Source: Ricinus communis
Lineage: Eukaryota > Streptophyta > Magnoliopsida > Malpighiales > Euphorbiaceae
Assembly (NCBI RefSeq): GCF_019578655.1
Contig: NC_063262.1
Location: 8,873,582 to 8,937,581 of the forward strand
Reading direction: 5' to 3'
DNA: 64,000 nt
Shown here: positions 47,440 to 58,890 of the stretch, in pieces
Numbering within the stretch: position 1 is the stretch's first letter
Layout of the letters: every line of letters starts with the position of its first letter
Notes under the pieces: model-generated
Databases searched by the model: none
The model's input: only the letters and a program-made list of their open reading frames with translations
What the model was told of the DNA's origin: nothing
Program-made: the position numbers and the translations under genes

Positions 47440-47830
47440 GAATATCATTGGTTGCTTTAGCTTTCTCTCTTGCTCGGGTTTCTTTGTGCTCTTGCTCTTA
47501 ATATCAATTTTGTGTTCGTAAGCTCTCTCTGTTGAATTTTCTAGAAATCATATAGGTTATTACTTTTGTTAATATCTGATTCGGGTTGCTCCAATTTCTA
47601 GGGTTTGGTGTTATGTTTGATATATCCCTACGGGGACTACATGTCTGCCCCTTTAGCAGGATTCTGGGTGCTTTAGGGATGAACAAGTCCCTAATAAATA
47701 TCGATCCATCCATCACTTTGTCGGCAATATTCGTTTTTGGTTTGTTGCCTGATCATTTAAGGGTGGAATATGCTATATTTTAATAATGATAATAATTATT
47801 ACTAGTATCAAGATTGCCTTTGTTATAGGG

Positions 47831-47884
47831 TCAATGATGATAAATCCAAGGGCTCGTTGGCGATTGCCAAACTTTCAATGTCCA
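47831..47884 (+). pseudogene. U14-like 5' half, degenerate
   Basis: It has a C box (ATGATGA, 47834-47840) and then a stretch parallel to the 5' part of the intact U14 copies (AAATCCAAGGGCTCGTT). Domain A is ruined and no D box follows. Confidence 0.4.
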
Positions 47885-48302
47885 TGTATATTTGTGTTCT
47901 AGTGTGCTTGTGATCGATGTGATAATTTCTATGCTTTTCTTTATATGTTGTCATTATATTTGGATCAGATTTACGACCTTTTGTTCCGTCAGCTTGTCCA
48001 TTCATGTTTCATGGGCAGATGGCATGTAAATTGTAAATCATTGGTTGTCGTTCAAATGCTTGCTGTCTTGATGCTTCATTGTTTTTTGTTAATAGAATGG
48101 CAAATCTGTTTTTATTTTTGTTTTTTATTTGGATTATCTGTTTCTCATTTGTTTTTTTTTTTGTATTTTGTTGGATGCTAAGCCTTTTCTGGAAGTCTTG
48201 CCTGGATTTTCTTGATAAGTGGAAATAAAAGTCATGAATAGTTAGCTTATTTGTGTTATGTAATGTGGGTATTGGGCTAATAAATTTGCATTTTTATCTA
48301 TG

Positions 48303-48423
48303 TTGATGATGACAATTCCAAAGGCTTGTTTCTCAAAACATTCGCAGTGGCCGCCTAAGAGCTTTCGCCTTCGCCTGGCTTGAGAGCTTGTGCTGCTTTA
48401 TCCTTCCTTGGATGTCTGAAACT
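48303..48423 (+). ncRNA. U14: U14 box C/D snoRNA, copy 1
   Basis: U14 is a C/D snoRNA needed for 18S rRNA processing; it also guides 2'-O-methylation. This copy has a C box ATGATGA (48306-48312) and a D box CTGA (48416-48419). Domain A (ACATTCGCAGT, 48338-48348) is complementary to the 18S sequence ACTGCGAATG. Domain B (CCTTCCTTGGATGT, 48402-48415), directly before the D box, is complementary to the 18S sequence ACATCCAAGGAAGG; the fifth base before the D box pairs with a C, as for the known U14-guided methylation. The middle (about 48350-48400) is the plant-type extension. The terminal stem is weak by eye. Both antisense elements are intact: likely functional. Confidence 0.9.
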
Positions 48424-48636
48424 AATTGTTATTAGTTAATCCCAGTAATCCAATTAATTTCTCATCATGCATATTTCATGGTTTTTATACATGAGAAGTA
48501 CCTGTGATAGTTTTGATGGTCTATACTGTTTTCATATGTTGTCGATGACATGTTCAGACACCTGTTATATTGTGTAGTGTTCAGACACTTTTTATATTAT
48601 GTAGAGGCTGCAAAAGAGGAAAAAACCTCTATATAT

Positions 48637-48673
48637 GAGAGCTTGTGTTGCTCCAATCCTTATTTGATTTCTG
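48637..48673 (+). pseudogene. U14-like 3' half, degenerate
   Basis: GAGAGCTTGTGTTGCTCCAATCC then a T-rich stretch and TTCTGC resembles the 3' part of U14 with domain B and D box decayed. Confidence 0.4.
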
Positions 48674-48974
48674 CAACGTGTACATTTAATTTAATCTTAT
48701 TTCTTGGGCATATGATTTGCAGATTTGTAAATTGCATAAACTAACTCATTTCTGATCAATTTCTGGTTTCTTGTTTCTTGGATTTGTTTATGTTGTAATT
48801 GTTTTTGTTTATTTGTTGTTTTGTCTTTCTTTTCCAGGGATAAATGTTCTTTAGAAGATTTATCTGAATTTTCTTGTATGTTTTTCAGAAGTGAAAGTGA
48901 AGCATATGAACGACTCTTGGGTTGTTGTTGTTCCACATTGAGGATTTTATGGTCATTTTGTATCTTAGTGCATG

Positions 48975-49094
48975 TTGATGATGACAATCAAGAGGCTTGT
49001 TTCTCAAAATATTCGCAGTGGCCGCCTAAGAGCTTTCGCCTTTGCCAGGCTTGAGAGCTTGTGCTGCTCTATCCTTCCTTGGATGTCTGAAACT
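48975..49094 (+). ncRNA. U14: U14 box C/D snoRNA, copy 2
   Basis: C box ATGATGA (48978-48984) and D box CTGA (49087-49090). Domain A reads ATATTCGCAGT (one base off copy 1 at the edge); domain B (CCTTCCTTGGATGT) is perfect and directly abuts the D box. Flanking TTAGT and ACTAA (about 48964 and 49092) could form a short terminal stem. Likely functional. Confidence 0.9.
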
Positions 49095-49285
49095 AACTGT
49101 TATTAACGAATTATAAAGTTTAACTTAAATCTTGTTATACATGGTTCATTCTGTTTATTTAATATGAGCACATATAAAGAAGTACAAGTGACAGTCTTGA
49201 TGATTGTTGTACTTTTATCATATGTTCCTGGTGACACTTGTTATATTATCTTGTGGCTGGTAAAGATATCAATCATTTGCTACTT

Positions 49286-49324
49286 GAGAGCTTCTGTTGC
49301 ACCTATTTTTCTTTCAATTTCTGC
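49286..49324 (+). pseudogene. U14-like 3' half, degenerate (second)
   Basis: GAGAGCTTCTGTTGCACC followed by a pyrimidine stretch and TTCTGC; the same kind of relic as 48637-48673, in the next repeat unit. Confidence 0.4.
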
Positions 49325-49941
49325 AACTTGGTATATTTAGGTTCATCTTTCTTTTTCCCATGGGCATATGATTTGCGAAGTTGTAAATCATAAAGCATAA
49401 GTCATTTATGTAGAATGGATTGGTTATAATTGTGGCTACATAGTTATTGTTTTTCTTTCTTGAAAAATGTGTTTGCTTGAGTTGTTTTTTAATTTTTTTA
49501 TTTTGTACAAAATGTTGTAAGAAACTAAATCATATCTTTGTAATTTGTTTACCTGTTTTCTAGCAGTAATCTGTCGCATACTCTCTCCACTAATTTTCCT
49601 TGTTATCACATTGTTTCCTTTAATCCATTGTATGATCTTTTCTTATTTTCTTTATTAGATCAGATTGATATTGAAAAGTATTATTACTTTTCTAATTGCA
49701 ACTTTGTTCTGTAGATTTCTTAAAATTGCAACTTTTTTGTGAGATTGTTGTAGAAATTTATGAAGTTGTATTAGAAACTGTATCCCTACAATATTAATTG
49801 AGCTGCTAATTCTTTTCCAAAAAAAGAAAGGTTTGAATCTCTAAAATAAGTGGTTTGATGAATAGAAATCTTTTTATCTTCAGGGAAAAAAGCTGTTTTA
49901 AAAAACAAAAAATAGTTATTCTTTTTGCTTCTCACAATATG

Positions 49942-50062
49942 TTGATGGTGACAAATCCAAAGGCTTGTTTCTCTAAACATTCGCAGTGGCTACCTAAGAG
50001 CTTTCGCCTTCGCCGGGATTGAGAGCCTGTGCTGCTTTACCCTTTGTTGGATGTATGAGACT
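49942..50062 (+). pseudogene. U14: U14 snoRNA, copy 3, near full length but degenerate
   Basis: Domain A is intact (ACATTCGCAGT, about 49978-49988), but the C box is ATGGTGA (49945-49951), domain B is altered (CCTTTGTTGGATGT) and the D box is ATGA (50055-50058) instead of CTGA. Loss of both boxes should prevent snoRNP assembly. Confidence 0.8.
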
Positions 50063-51528
50063 ATATTTGTTATTACTTAATATGGATAGTTTTGTACTTG
50101 TGCTTATATCATGGTTCAAGTTGATGTGAACTTTGTTTGACAGCCTCTGTTCGCGCATGTTATGTGTATTATGTTGGCTCTTTTTGTTTTTGTCAAAACA
50201 ACTGTAGCTATTACTGTTCGTATATTTGTTCAGAAGTTCTTTTATTTTTTTTTGAGAACGTTAGCTCTGAACTTTGGCAGCAATTCCCTGGTAGTGTTAG
50301 AGCACTTGATGATCTTTGTTTATCTTACTTATCTTTTTACCATCATGAGAATTGTGGAGAGATGTAGATAGATTCTGGTGTGTTTTATTCTGCTGCAAGA
50401 TGTGGTTTAAGGGATTTTGCTAGTTAAGTTTCAATGTGCAAGTACTCGAATGATAATCTTCTCAGTGAGATCATTTCTATTATATTTATATAATTATAAT
50501 ACAAATCAGAAACAAAAAAATAAGTTAAAAGTCAAAACAGTGTATGTGTTCAATGTAGGTGGGGTTTAACTTAGTCTTGTATCAGGTTTTGATTTACATT
50601 CGTACATGTTAATGGGACCTCATCTTTGGTTTGGTCTTTTACTATCTTTCTTCTATCCTTGATTGGCGACAAAAGCTGAAACATAGATGCTTTTAGTCCA
50701 TGACAGGGAAATGAGGACATGGCATGGTTTCCTGTTTCTAAAATTTCTTAAGCTGAGTAGCATTTCATGATTCTAGCTTTGTAATTTTATTGATTGGCAT
50801 TGCTTTAGGGTACTTGAGAAACTAGTATATAATATAGCATGATGCTTATTAAAGGTTCAACTCTCTCTGTACTTTCAGTTCTTGCGCCTCTACTACTGTT
50901 TTCTGTATTCTTTCAGTTTATTTATTTATTATCTTTGCCATTGAGGGATGAACTAAGATCAGTTGTTATCTGGAAAAAATGGCTCTGAATCATGAGTCAA
51001 CAGCAGGCGCCGATTCAATGGCGAGTTGACTGCCGCATAGAGCCTACATGAAAGGCTGCACCATGAAACTTGCCTTTTTATTTTTTCAGTTTCATATCAC
51101 AATAATCCACCTATATTTCTAGATTATTATTATTTAAAAAAAAAAAAAAAATATTTGTTAGTGAGGAACGCAGAGCTTTAGCTTTTAGGCGCTAAAGTCA
51201 GACACGGGTGTTTGAGGTCTTATAAATTGCCAAATCACCTTTTGCAGAGTGCCTAAATGGAGAGCTACTTTTCACGATTGGAGTGAGCTGTTTTTGTTCG
51301 TGGCTTCCTTCAAATTCGTAGTAGCGACATTCTTTTTATTTTAGTCAGCTTGTAAATGATTTTTCTTTTAATTGAATCTTTTAGGAAAGAGATTTTCAAG
51401 ATAGATAGAAGTGTGTTTTATCTGAAGGTTCAGAAATGCAATGCATGCAAGTAGCAGATGGATTCATTTGGACCCTCGAGTGATTTGACGAATAGAATAG
51501 AAAGTAAAAAAAAAAAAATCTTTATTAT

Positions 51529-51592
51529 CAAAACATTCGCGGAGGCCACCTAAGAGCTTCTGCTGCTTTATCCTTCCTTAGATGTCTGCGAG
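51529..51592 (+). pseudogene. U14: U14 snoRNA, copy 4, 5'-truncated
   Basis: It begins at domain A (ACATTCGCGG, altered), lacks the C box and about 20 central bases, and has domain B with one change (CCTTCCTTAGATGT) and CTGC in place of CTGA. The downstream flank resembles that of copy 3, showing a segmental duplication. Confidence 0.8.
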
Positions 51593-52133
51593 TAATTGTT
51601 ATTGGTTAATCTGGATAGTTTTGTTGTTGTGCTTATGTTTGACAGCCTGTGTCATGCATGTTATGTGTATCATGTTGGCTTTTCTTTTTTCTTTTATTAT
51701 AACAACTGTAGGTATTACTATTCATATATTTTTTTCAGATTTATTTATTTATTTATCAATTTTTCTCCCTTTTTTTTATTTTGGGTTGAAATCAAGTGAT
51801 GAGAAAAAACTGCAACAATATGATGGATTAGTTCCATGATTCGTAGTATTTAAGTCTCTGATGATGATTATTTCTGATAAAATCTTTGTTTATCAATTTA
51901 ATATTTTCTCTTTTCGGGGTTTTGATTTAATGTTTATTATAAATTGGAAATTACAGGAGTAGATATGAATATGACGAGTAATATTAATTTAATTCACTGA
52001 CTGGTTATCTATTTATAGCAGCAGGAAGATTTCATGCAAGGCTCACATGAATCTCAAAAAGTAAGTTTTGTGGTCTCAGGTACTTAGAGCGGGAGTAGGA
52101 GCTTGATGGAATCTTGCTCTATGCCTTTTATTG

Positions 52134-52139
52134 AATAAA
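52134..52139 (+). terminator. Likely polyadenylation signal of the snoRNA host unit
   Basis: AATAAA after the last putative exon, followed by a T-rich stretch. Confidence 0.4.
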
Positions 52140-52639
52140 ATCTTAGTTCTGCTGCTAGGCCTAAGCGTGGTGGCTTAATCAGTGTCTTATGATATGTGAT
52201 TTTATTTTTCTTTTCATTTAGGAGTATAGTTTCATTATTTGATTAATTTTTTGTATGTGAGCACAAAGAAAGTATTACTAGTAAATAATTTTTAGCTAAC
52301 TTTGGATATTTTTAAAAAATGGGGAATATAGTAAAGAAAAAGAAAGACTGACAATATAAAAGAATTTAATTTAAAAAGAAACAAAAGTAAAAAAATTTTG
52401 TTGAGAATTTTTATTTGTAATAATATATAAAAGATAATGATTTTTTAATTAATTTTTTAAAATTTTTTAGAAAATTGTTATTAAATATCCCATAAATTTT
52501 AAAAGTTTTTAAAGTTTTTAAAAATTTATGTTGAATATTTCATATTTTATTATTGAATACACTTTAATTTTTAAATTCTATTAAAATTTTTTTAAGTCTT
52601 AATTGAATATATTATCTTTAACGTAATTTTTAATTCTTT

Positions 52640-55600
52640 GACTGTTGTCTTATTTGAACTTAGTATAATAATATTATCTATATAAACCAACAAAGCAATA
52701 AACTTACCACTCACATTCTTTGTGAAAAGGAAATATGAGAAAAAGCATTTGTCAAACAATTTGTAAATTTTGCAATCTATTTTCGAGATTGCTTCAACTC
52801 ATATAAAATTTTTTGAAGTTTGTAAATAAGTATAGATGGAACACCAAGAACAATATTCATTAGCTTAAGAACTGAGATTGCTTCAGCTCATATAAAAACT
52901 TTTGAAGCTTGCAAATAAGTTTAGATGGAACATTAACAACAAAATTCATTGGCTTAAGACTCTCATAAAAAGCTTCCTTAACCACCTTGGCATTGCTAAC
53001 AGATTTAGTACCAATCTTCTCCTAAATCTGATAGCTTTGAGGGAATTCTAAGGAAGCATCATCCTTTAAACGATCATTTAAAAATACATTGCTGATTTCC
53101 AATTGAGAAAGAAACCATTCGTTTACAGCAATAAGAGCTAACAACAATCTTACAGTTGCATGTTTAGCTACAGGGTTAAAAGTTTCTTAGTATTCAAACT
53201 TTGCTCTTTAGTTATATCTCTCCATACTGCAATTAAAATGAAACTTTACTTTGTACACTTATTTTGATCAAATTGCTTTTTTGTCAATAGGTAGAGGAAC
53301 AACTTTCCAAGTGTGGTTTTGTTATAAAGCATCAAGTTCTTCTCTTATAGCCTTTTGTAAATAAATATATTGAAAAGCTTGATGAAAATGTTGAAGCAAA
53401 AAAACAACAAAAGTTTTATAATTGGGATGAAGTTCGTCATAAGAGATGTAATTCTGGATGGGGTATGAAGTAGAACAAGAAGAAACAAAATTATATGTGG
53501 TTGAATCTTTAAGTGAATGATGGTAATCTTGCAAATATGTAGGAATAATATGTTTTCGAGTACTTTTCTTTGGAACATATGATATGAAGGTTCAAGAGTA
53601 GGATCAGGTGATAAAGAATTAACAGTTGTAGAAGGGGAACCATGAAGTGATGGTGCGATGGTATGAGGTGAATGTATATCAGAAGAGAAGAATGCACATT
53701 ATTAATGCATCATGACCATGATCTGGGACATCAAACTGAGTATGTAAAGAATCGTATGTAAAGAATCAACACCAGAAAAGAGTGTTAGAGAGAACTGAGA
53801 TAAAACATTAGAAGAAAAATATAAGTAGAATTAGAAGTCTGAAAAGGAAAATTAGATGCAAAGAATCTAACATCTCTAGAAATGAATTGATTTTAGATTC
53901 CAGATCATACAGCTTATATCCCTTCACTTTAACTGGGTATTCTATAAGAATGCATTGTTTTACTCTTGGATCAAATTTCTTTTTAGAAGGTAGTGCATTA
54001 AAAACAAAACATAAAGAACCAAACACCTTTAAATATATATAGACAAGAGGTTTATGAAATAGAAATTCATAAGGTGACTTATTTTGAAGCAAAGGTGTAG
54101 GCATTCTATAAATTAAATAACAAGCTATAAGAACAACTGCTCTCCAAAACTTAACAAGTAATAAAACTTGAAAAAGTAAGGCCCTAGATTTATTAAGTAA
54201 ATATTGATATTTTTCCTTTACAACTCCACTCTGTTGTGGAGTATAAATACAACTAGTTTGATGTAAAATGCCTTTTGTAGCATAGGAAGTAGAAAGTTGA
54301 AACTTTAGTTCATTATCAAATCTAATAATTTTGATATTGACATGGAATTGATTAAGAATAAATTGATAGAATTGCTACAAAAGATGAGAAGCTTCAGATT
54401 TATGTTTCATTAAGAAAACCTAAGTAATTTTAGAATAATTATCAACTAAGGTAAGAAAATAATGATTGCCATTCAAATCAATAGTAGAATAAGGCCCTCA
54501 TATATCCACATAAATCAGATCAAAGCAAATTGTAGTGTTATTAATGTGAACAGGAAAGAAACTTCTCTTTTATTTAGCTTTACGAAAAACTGAACAAGGA
54601 GTGCATGAAGAAAAATCACAACTTAGTAAGGTATTTTGAAGTATTTGTAATCTAGTAAAAGAAGGATGTCCTAGGCTGGAATGCCAAATATTGGCAGAAA
54701 GTGTACATAAAGTTTTATTGCTAATAGAATTCACAAGCCCAAAAAGAAGTAGTAGTCTTTGTTTAGCATCTGGAACTTGAAGATAGTAAAGACCTTTAAC
54801 CATCTTAGCCATCCTATTCCTCGTCCATGATAAACGGTCCTGAATAAGGCAATAATCAGTGAGGAATCTAAGATAGTATTTTCTGTTCTATGTGAGTTTG
54901 CTAACATAAAGCAAATTAAAGGAAAAATTAGGAACGGATAGGACATTTGTGAGAAATAAAGAAGGTAAGAGAAAAACAGAATCAATGTGTGTAACTTTAG
55001 CTCTCATTTCATTTGGAAGTTGAACAAAGCAATTTGAAACAAAAGTGTATAAATCAAGTAATAATAAAGAACATACAAAATGGTCAGTAGCCCTAGTATC
55101 AATGATCCGTGATGAATATGAATGTTTATGCATTTTTTAGTAGATGTAATGAAAAAAGAACGAAAGGGAGTTTTACCAACAAGGTTAGAAAGCTATGAGG
55201 TTTTGATTTAGAGAGTGAAGGCATATGATCATTGATTAAAGATATAAGTTTCTGAACTTGATCAACAGGTAGATTCAACTATGAAAGAGTTGCTCCACTT
55301 GTTACTGACTTGCAGTCAACTGAATCTTGATGAGTATTAACTCCATATGAAACTTGATATGAAGTATGAGTAGATTGAACTACATATGTTGATTTAGGAG
55401 TTGGCAAAATCCATGTAGAATTACTTTGTGTTTGCTGATCTCTAGATTTATTAAACTTGAAATTTGATGAAAATCCAATGATCTTGTAACAATTGTCTTT
55501 GCTATGACCAATTTTACCATTAATGTAACATATCAGATTTGGATTGAATTTACTCCTTTTACCAGCCATGGCGGCCGCATCAATGAAGTTCTAAGAATTA

Positions 55601-56000
55601 GTATGCAAACTTCTTTGTGTCTCTTCCCTCAAAACCATATTATAAACTTGATTTAGTATAGGAAATGGTTTGAATAGAATAATCTGCGACCTAAATTCTT
55701 GATAAGTTTCATTCAATCTGCTCAAGAATATGAACACATAATCTTTTTGTTGAACTTTAACAAGTTTTTGAAAACAATCATCATTACATTTTCCACAACT
55801 ACAATGAGGAGGAAAAGATTTAGAGCTTCAAAGTTATTCCCAAATAATATTCACCTTAGAAAAATAAGTATCAATGGAGCTTGTACCTTGAGTGATAGTA
55901 CAAAGCATACAATGTAAATGACAAATCCTTATATCGTCAAGCTGAGAAGATTTGTCAAGAATTCTTAAAGATGTTTGGAGGAATGAATTGGCTACTCCTT
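52640..56000 (-). mobile_element. Second decayed Ty1/copia retrotransposon, both ends truncated
   Basis: Read right to left: gag (about 55990-55580); zinc knuckle (C-Y-x-x-x-K-I-G-H-S-K-D-N-C, 55569-55279, with the first Cys changed context); protease (I-I-D-T-R-A-T-D-H-F, about 55110); GAG-pre-integrase (W-H-S-S-L-G-H-P-S, about 54690); integrase end (S-P-Y-E-F-L-F, V-F-G-S-L-C-F, 54104-53890); and RT N-terminus in broken frames (53580-52650). No RNase H or LTR is seen at either end. Stops throughout. It is related to, but not the same copy as, the element at 23-27 kb. Confidence 0.78.
52786..52955. repeat. About 88-bp tandem duplication inside the copia RT
   Basis: The block GAGATTGCTTCAACTCATATAAAA ... 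TAGATGGAACA occurs twice with some changes (about 52787 and 52875). It duplicates part of the RT coding region and helps inactivate it. Confidence 0.75.
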
Positions 56001-56019
56001 AAAGTATTTGATGAAATTA

Positions 56020-56890
56020 TGTTGGAATATTGGACTTTTGTGATGGAAAATTATGTATTGCAAGCAGATCAATTGGATCTAATTAAGTAGAGAGTCTCTA
56101 GGAATGGTCAATTCTCTTCAAATAGTGCTTAAGAGATGGGTGATGGCCAAGATTCCATATATTTTAAAAGGCCAAGACCCTTTAAGTATTCAAAAATCAC
56201 GAGGAGTAAACTCTAAAATCAAGTTCAAGACTTATTAGCTTGATCCAATGGGCTTGATTAAATTCAATTGAGCTTTAGTTATTCAAAATAAGCTAATAAA
56301 AAACTAAGGAAGCAAGTTGGTCCAAGGAGGACTTAATGAGCTACTCTACACGTGTGACCTCCTGAAGTGATTACGGTTTCAACCTAAACTATTGACTAAT
56401 AAACACTGAAGGGCGGCACCTTCTACTTTTGTTATCTAGCAAATTTCTTATTTACTTTATTTTGTTTAGGAAGTAAATATATAACTTATTTCTTTTTTTT
56501 TTCTAGCTTAATTATAGGGGGACATATGCTTGTTAGCTATTTAGAAGTTTTTGTTTTATTTCTTATTTAGTATAGGAAGTAATCTATTGTTTTCTAAGTG
56601 ATTTTATTTATTTCTAGTATCATTATAGGGTTATAGGAGACCTATAAATATCTTGTATTCGACCACCTATATCGATCAATCTGGTATGAATTATTTTATT
56701 TAATAATTTAATTGAAGTTAGTTTACTTTACTTGAAGCTGGGGCCCCAAGTTCCGAATTTTATTCCATTTGGGGGAAGAGGATAACCCCTACGCTAGGTG
56801 AGGATCCCTAAACTTTCCACTCCTTGAAGCCATTGCTCTGCATAAAGCCGGATCGGCTCTATATATTCCCGATTGACTTATTTACTACAT
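56020..56890. other. Possible LTR remnant, family not identified
   Basis: A block starting TGTTGGAATATTGG contains TATAAATATC (about 56643) about two thirds of the way along and a GGGGGAAGAGGATAACCCC stretch near its right end. That layout suggests an LTR, but I find no second copy, target duplication or internal domain to prove it. Confidence 0.3.
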
Positions 56891-56999
56891 CTGTTGTCAT
56901 TTTATATAAAGTTTTGACTTACAAACACCAAAAATAATAAAAGAAAATTCTAGAAATTTTTTTTTGTGATAAACATTAGGATTTTGGAAGATTTTTATT

Positions 57000-57671
57000 T
57001 GTTATTAATGACCAACAAAAAAATCTTTTTCTTTAAAATTCAAAACTGATGTGAGCTTATCTGTTGCGTAATAAGAACATAATAGTCAATATATTTATTC
57101 TCTTTATATTTAGTTTTTGTTATTGATTTTTAGTTTAAAAGAGCTTATTAGATTGTTTTATGTATGTAGGAATGATTTAAAGGAGTTTGTACTTAATTGA
57201 AAGGAAATGGTGAATTTCAACATTATGCATATTTGATCGCATTAGCTTTGGTAAGACTTTTCGTGACCTTAGAGGTCTATTTTCATTTAGGTTAGTCTTA
57301 GTGTTTGGGTTTTATCTAGAGCTAAAGAGGTCAATGGAGGTGATTCAAAAGCTTAAAATAAACTACTCTTCAAGAGCTACAACATCGTAAGCCTAAATTC
57401 AATTTCTACAAGGTTTAAAAATAGCCGGTAAAGTAAATAACAGAAAGAGACACATTAATGAGTTATCTTTTAGATTTTTCTTGTGTTGTCCTATAAATAT
57501 ATCATTATAATTTAGGGTTTAGTATCTTTGGCACCAGCTTTTGCATTTAGAATAGTAACTAAACTATTTTATTTTCATTTTTTAGCTATTTTCTAGTTAC
57601 TATATATGGCTAGTTTCTTTATTTTAATTCAAGAGAACATCTTTGTATTAATTTGATTATTGTGAGACACG
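57000..57671 (+). mobile_element. Left part of a Tat/Athila-like Ty3/gypsy LTR, interrupted by the chromovirus
   Basis: It contains TATAAATATATC (about 57492) and ends at the 57672 insertion point. It continues at 63271-63958, where the end of the LTR and its primer site are seen. The left border is not resolved; about 57000 is a guess. Confidence 0.5.
57667..57671. repeat. Target-site duplication, left, of the chromovirus (ACACG)
   Basis: CACG recurs at 63271-63274 directly after the right LTR; with one shared base the repeat is ACACG. Confidence 0.65.
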
Positions 57672-58199
57672 TGTCATGAAACTTAGGCTTAGAGGTTAGA
57701 TAGCCAAGTCGCGTGGCACTTAGTTAACTTGCTTATCAAAGTCGAACTAAATAAGCCTAGATGAGAGTTGGGAGCGATTTTAGGTGAGCAAAGTAGACAG
57801 CAAAGGTGTAGGGCTAGAGTAGAATAGAGCACTTGAGCTTTGTAAATATGGAGAGCTTTATTAAGTTTTCCAACCTTCCTCTTGTATGTGGGGTGGCCTT
57901 TATATAGGCTTCCCACCTCCTCAACATGTGGTCAAGATTAATCCATCTAGAAATTTCTACAAGCTACTTATGTACAAGGCTTTCTTTGAAAGCTACTCTA
58001 TGTACAAACAAGGGAAGCTTCTAGGCAGCTCCTTGGCTTGGCACACAGCCTTGCATCCTCTAGCAACTTCTAGGATCTTCCCTTAGTTTCTTTGGCCAGC
58101 TAACTTGGGCTAGGCAGTAGCATTGGGTCGGGCATATGCTGGGCATATTTCTGCCCGTGGACAAGCCTTGCCTCGTCCAAGATGAGGCAGGCTGTGACA
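57672..58199 (-). repeat. Chromovirus LTR, left (3' LTR of the element)
   Basis: 528 bp, TG...CA, very similar to 62759-63270 with a few substitutions and small indels (for instance a 9-10-bp difference near 58130). On the minus strand it starts TGTCACAGCC, directly after a polypurine tract. Confidence 0.92.
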
Positions 58200-58214
58200 C
58201 CCTCCCCCACTCAA
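58200..58214 (-). other. Polypurine tract of the chromovirus
   Basis: On the minus strand, GAGTGGGGGAGGG lies directly before the 3' LTR: the second-strand primer. Confidence 0.8.
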
Positions 58215-58570
58215 TCTCGCGACGTCCTTGTCGCGCCTTGAACTTTGTAATTTTGGATATGCTCGGGGAATTGCCATAGCAAATCTTCACGTTCTCACAT
58301 AACCTCAGTGTCGGGCAGATTTTTCCACTTCACCAAGTATTCGGTATAATTGGGAACTCCTCTTCTTCTTATCACTCTATCCGCAAGGATGCATTCGATT
58401 TTCTCGTCGAATTCGACGACAACGGCTGTTGGAGCTCTTCTAGATTCGCCACGACTGGGGTCTTCCTTGTCTTCGTGGTATGGCTTAAGCATACTCACAT
58501 GGAAGATATTATGGATTTTCAATCTCGAGGGTAGTTGGAGCTGGTAGGCAGCAACACTAACACATTTCAC
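58205..58570 (-). pseudogene. Chromovirus integrase C-terminus and chromodomain
   Basis: The frame starts with the integrase tail (K-I-H-N-I-F-H-V-S-M-L-K-P-Y) and then carries the chromodomain core: A-D-R-V-I-R-R, Y-L-V-K-W-K-N-L-P and T-E-V-M, then a stop where Trp is expected; readable similarity continues to about 58240. Chromodomains of this kind guide integration toward particular chromatin marks (family knowledge). Confidence 0.8.
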
Positions 58571-58890
58571 AATTGGGAATGGCCTTCATATCTCCTTACC
58601 AAGCCTTTATGCACTTTGCAGAGGGACTTGAACTGATTAGGCAGCAACTTCACCATCACCGTCGCTAGCACTGTATTTCTTTGAGCGCCTCTTCACGTCA
58701 GCCCACTTCTTCAACGCTTTGCTGCCTTGTCGAGGCATGCCTTTGTGATGTCTGCCTCTTCGTGCCATTCCCTCGCAAATTTATAGGCGGAAGGGTTGGC
58801 TCCTCCATAACTAGCACCAATAGCATTTGGCGTCAATGGCTGCTGTCCTATGATAACTTTGAAGGGACTCTTGCCAATGGACTCGCTTCT

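Larger units (their letters stand above)
47405..52150 (+). ncRNA. Non-coding host transcript for a U14 snoRNA cluster (limits inferred)
   Basis: Starts after the telo-box/TATA promoter and probably ends after AATAAA at 52134-52139. It has no long reading frame. A splice donor (TTC followed by GTAAGC, about 47519) and a possible late exon (about 52020-52061, followed by GTAAGT) suggest splicing, with the snoRNAs in introns or inter-exon DNA. The U14 copies lie within repeated segments; the spacing of the first two C boxes is 672 bp. Plant snoRNAs often sit in such polycistronic, non-protein-coding units (established). The exact exons are not determined. Confidence 0.55.

Noticed and set aside
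48821..49054. 77-codon frame in the snoRNA unit
   Set aside because: It runs through U14 copy 2; the RNA explains the sequence conservation, the frame does not recur in the other copies.
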